A stretch of DNA of 8,316 bases from Elusimicrobiales bacterium (GTDB taxonomy: Bacteria > Elusimicrobiota > Elusimicrobia > Elusimicrobiales > UBA9959). The notes below the pieces were generated by a model. It saw only the letters and a program-made list of their open reading frames with translations. It was not told the DNA's origin and searched no databases. Position 1 is the stretch's first letter. Every line of letters begins with the position of its first letter. The translations under genes were made by a program, and so were the position numbers. Below are positions 6,236-8,316 of the stretch, one piece after another. Location: NCBI GenBank assembly GCA_026416895.1, contig JAOAEH010000049.1, forward strand, positions 1 to 8,316, written 5' to 3'.

Positions 6236-7379
6236 AATATCTATAATTTATCTTTTTATAATTAAAAATAAGAAACAAAATTATAATTAAAGAAATAAAC
6301 AGAATATAATAGAAAAATAAATTATAACCGAAATTCACAATATTCATACCAATAAAAGCTCCAACCCCATAAGCAGTATATATAACTCCATAATTTTTAG
6401 CATAATGAAGTAAACCAAAAAACCTCATTGTAGAAACAGGAGCCATAGCAAGCCAACCACCCAAATTAAACCATAAAAAAGCAAAAGCAATCAGATTAAA
6501 ATAAAAATTTACATTAAACAAGAGCAACAAAGATGAAATAAAATACATTAAAAAAGAAAAAATAACGCAAAAACTAAAACTAAACTTATCAGCTATATAA
6601 CCAAAAAAAGGCCTCCCTAGAGCATTTAAAACAGCCATACTAGAAACAACATATGAAGCTTTCTTAATATCTAAATCTAAAAGATCTATAAAATATGTAG
6701 CTGTGAAAGATACAGAGGTTAAAGAAAACGAGCAACCAAATAAGAAAAACAAATATAAAATATAAAATTCCTTCATTTTTAAAACTTCTGAAGTATCCAT
6801 ACCAATGTTGGAAAAATTAGAATTATTTGTCTGTTTTGGTACTTTGACATTAAAATAACAAACAAAAAGCACAAAAAACACAATTAAACCAAAATAAAAG
6901 AATGAAATGTTTATAGTATAGTTTACAATCAAGAATTTAAATATCTGTGAAGCTACAAATGAAGATAATCCAAAACCCGCTACTGTTATTCCTGTTGCTA
7001 TGCCTTTCTTATCGCTAAACCAAATTGAAACAATCTTCAAAGGAACCCCATATAATATACCTGTTCCAATTCCTCCTAAAACTCCATAAGTTAGAACAAA
7101 ACATATAATAGAATTTATAAAGTACGAACTAACCCAGGATGATATTATTAATAAACTACCTAAAACATATGTCTTTTTAACACCAATTTTTTCAATTAAA
7201 TAACCACTTAATGGCATTGAAAACGCAAAAAGTATAAGAAAAACTTTAAAAGGAAATCCACTTTGAATAGAAGTTATATTCAAATATTCTTCAAGAGGCT
7301 TTCTAAATATACTATAAGAATAAACGGTACCTCCAACAAGCATTATAAAAAAACTATTTATAAGATAAATTATCTTCAT
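6234..7379 (-). CDS. MFS transporter, oxalate/formate antiporter (OFA)-like family
   Basis: This is a 381-residue inner-membrane permease with about 12 hydrophobic segments (roughly 3-24, 42-62, 69-88, 90-113, 126-150, 158-177, 204-232, 241-263, 268-288, 292-315, 328-348, 352-373) and a central loop at 178-203. The N-terminus GGTVYSYSIFRKPL (16-29), GGIGTGILYGVPL (102-114), the block WFSDKKGIATGITVAGFG (120-137) and YGVIYTAYGVGAFIG (330-344) resemble the OFA branch of the major facilitator superfamily. The motif-A-like loops are GYLIEKIGVKK (59-69) and GYIADKFS (260-267). Known OFA members exchange oxalate and formate or carry other small monocarboxylates; the substrate here cannot be read from sequence. 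The ATG follows the guaA stop by one base and the gene ends just before purC, so it is transcribed with purine genes. A role in moving a purine, a precursor or formate (a source of one-carbon units for purine synthesis) is inference only. Confidence 0.85.
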   Translation of the reverse strand: MKIIYLINSFFIMLVGGTVYSYSIFRKPLEEYLNITSIQSGFPFKVFLILFAFSMPLSGYLIEKIGVKKTYVLGSLLIISSWVSSYFINSIICFVLTYGVLGGIGTGILYGVPLKIVSIWFSDKKGIATGITVAGFGLSSFVASQIFKFLIVNYTINISFFYFGLIVFFVLFVCYFNVKVPKQTNNSNFSNIGMDTSEVLKMKEFYILYLFFLFGCSFSLTSVSFTATYFIDLLDLDIKKASYVVSSMAVLNALGRPFFGYIADKFSFSFCVIFSFLMYFISSLLLLFNVNFYFNLIAFAFLWFNLGGWLAMAPVSTMRFFGLLHYAKNYGVIYTAYGVGAFIGMNIVNFGYNLFFYYILFISLIIILFLIFNYKKINYRY

Positions 7380-7380
7380 A

Positions 7381-8316
7381 TCATTCCCACTCTATAGTAG
7401 CTGGCGGTTTAGAGGTAACATCATAAACAACTCTATTTATTCCTCTAACCTCTCCAATAACTCTAGATGAAATTTTATTTAAAACTTCATATGGTATCCT
7501 AGACCAATCAGCAGTCATCCCATCAACACTATCAACAAACCTCAAAGCTAAAACATTTTCATAACTCCTTTCATCTCCCATTACACCAACTGATTTCACA
7601 GGTAATAAAACACAAAAGGCTTGCCATATCTTTGAATAATATCCAGAAAGTTTTAATTCTTCTCTAACAATAAAATCGGCTTCCCTTAAAATATCAAGTT
7701 TCTTCTTGTCAACTTCTCCTATAATTCTTATAGCAAGTCCTGGTCCAGGAAAAGGGTGTTGCATCAAAATATCTTCATCAATTCCAAGAGACCTTCCAAT
7801 CTCTCTAACATCATCTTTAAATAAATATTTAAGTGGCTCTATAAGTTTAAAACCAAGTTTTTTAGGAAGACCACCAACATTATGATGAGTTTTTATTATC
7901 GATGAAGGTCCTTTAACTGAAACAGATTCAATTATATCAGGATAAAGGGTACCTTGAACTAAAAATTCATAGGATTTATCTCTTCTGGCTTGTTCTGTAA
8001 AAACATCTATAAACGTCTTACCTATTATCTTTCTCTTTTTCTCAGGATCTTTAACTCCTTTTAGTTTTGCTAAAAAAGTTTTAGATGCATCTATTATATT
8101 TATATTAAATTTAAATTTCTTTTTAAAAACTTCTTCTACTCTTTCTTTATCACCAATTCGTAATAAACCTGTATCAACAAAAATACACTTTAACTTATTT
8201 CCAATAGCAAGATGTGTTAAATAAGCAGCAACAGATGAATCAACACCTCCACTTAAAGCACATATTGCTTTTGAACTTCCAACTAAACTTCTTATATCTT
8301 CAACAGTACTTTTAAT
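7381..8316 (-). CDS. guaA: GMP synthase (glutamine-hydrolysing), C-terminal part (5' end outside window)
   Basis: GuaA aminates XMP to GMP with ATP and glutamine. The frame is open from the window edge to the TGA at 7381-7383 and gives 311 residues of an enzyme usually about 510-525 long; the N-terminal glutaminase domain is beyond the window. Visible are the ATP-pyrophosphatase loop ALSGGVDSSVAAY (20-32 of this fragment), VDTGLL (47-52), QGTLYPDIIES (122-132), KTHHNVGGLP (142-151), the conserved block MQHPFPGPGLAIRI (185-198) and the dimerisation domain ending KPPATIEWE. The C-terminus is complete and intact. An apparent start at 7767 or 7764 is internal, since the conserved frame continues upstream through the P-loop. 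The MFS gene starts one base after the stop, suggesting translational reinitiation. Its position upstream of purC implies co-regulation of GMP formation with de novo IMP synthesis. Confidence 0.97.
   Translation of the reverse strand: MKSTVEDIRSLVGSSKAICALSGGVDSSVAAYLTHLAIGNKLKCIFVDTGLLRIGDKERVEEVFKKKFKFNINIIDASKTFLAKLKGVKDPEKKRKIIGKTFIDVFTEQARRDKSYEFLVQGTLYPDIIESVSVKGPSSIIKTHHNVGGLPKKLGFKLIEPLKYLFKDDVREIGRSLGIDEDILMQHPFPGPGLAIRIIGEVDKKKLDILREADFIVREELKLSGYYSKIWQAFCVLLPVKSVGVMGDERSYENVLALRFVDSVDGMTADWSRIPYEVLNKISSRVIGEVRGINRVVYDVTSKPPATIEWE

Noticed and set aside
7381..7383. Possible TGA recoding (tryptophan or selenocysteine) at the end of guaA
   Set aside because: The protein ends exactly at the family C-terminus TIEWE, and tryptophans throughout are TGG, so TGA is an ordinary stop.
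7381..7767. A short separate gene of 128 codons carrying only the GuaA C-terminus
   Set aside because: The same frame stays open and conserved to the window edge, including SGGVDSSV and KTHHNVGGLP, so this is the 3' part of full-length guaA.
1..8316. RNA genes, CRISPR arrays, insertion sequences, rho-independent terminators or riboswitches
   Set aside because: No intergenic space exceeds 12 bases apart from short start regions, and no repeats, transposase or tRNA-like sequence was seen on reading both strands.

Overview
The window is an AT-rich (roughly 30% GC by eye), gene-dense stretch of bacterial chromosome. Every gene lies on the minus strand and almost no base is non-coding. It is the interior of a purine biosynthesis operon. 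In transcription order (high to low coordinates) it reads: guaA (3' part), an MFS transporter of the oxalate/formate-antiporter type, purC, a double-length purS, purL, purQ, purF and purD (5' part). Both ends of the window cut through genes, so the promoter and terminator lie outside.

Genes are separated by 1-12 bases or overlap by about 20 bases. This implies one polycistronic message with translational coupling. Together the genes cover PRPP to phosphoribosylamine (PurF), glycine addition (PurD), FGAR to FGAM (PurS/PurQ/PurL complex), SAICAR formation (PurC) and XMP to GMP (GuaA). PurN/PurT, PurM, PurE/K, PurB, PurH, PurA and GuaB are not in the window.

The organism is a bacterium with standard codon usage: TGA is used as a stop and tryptophan is TGG. 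PurF keeps the four cysteines of the iron-sulfur type. PurQ and PurL resemble the branch in which, as I recall it, many planctomycetes and deltaproteobacteria carry a long PurL with a duplicated PurS-like N-terminus. That and the AT-richness fit an anaerobic Gram-negative-type lineage, but the taxonomic assignment is weak and no search could be run.

I see no wholly new system. The points worth a second look are: (1) purS encodes two PurS-like repeats in one chain and is out of frame with, and overlaps, purL, as if a PurS-PurS-PurL fusion had been split; (2) purC has a strong Shine-Dalgarno but no ATG, GTG or TTG start in a sensible place, the best candidate being ATA; (3) an OFA-type transporter is embedded in the operon one base after guaA; (4) a perfect 14-bp palindrome lies beside the purC start.
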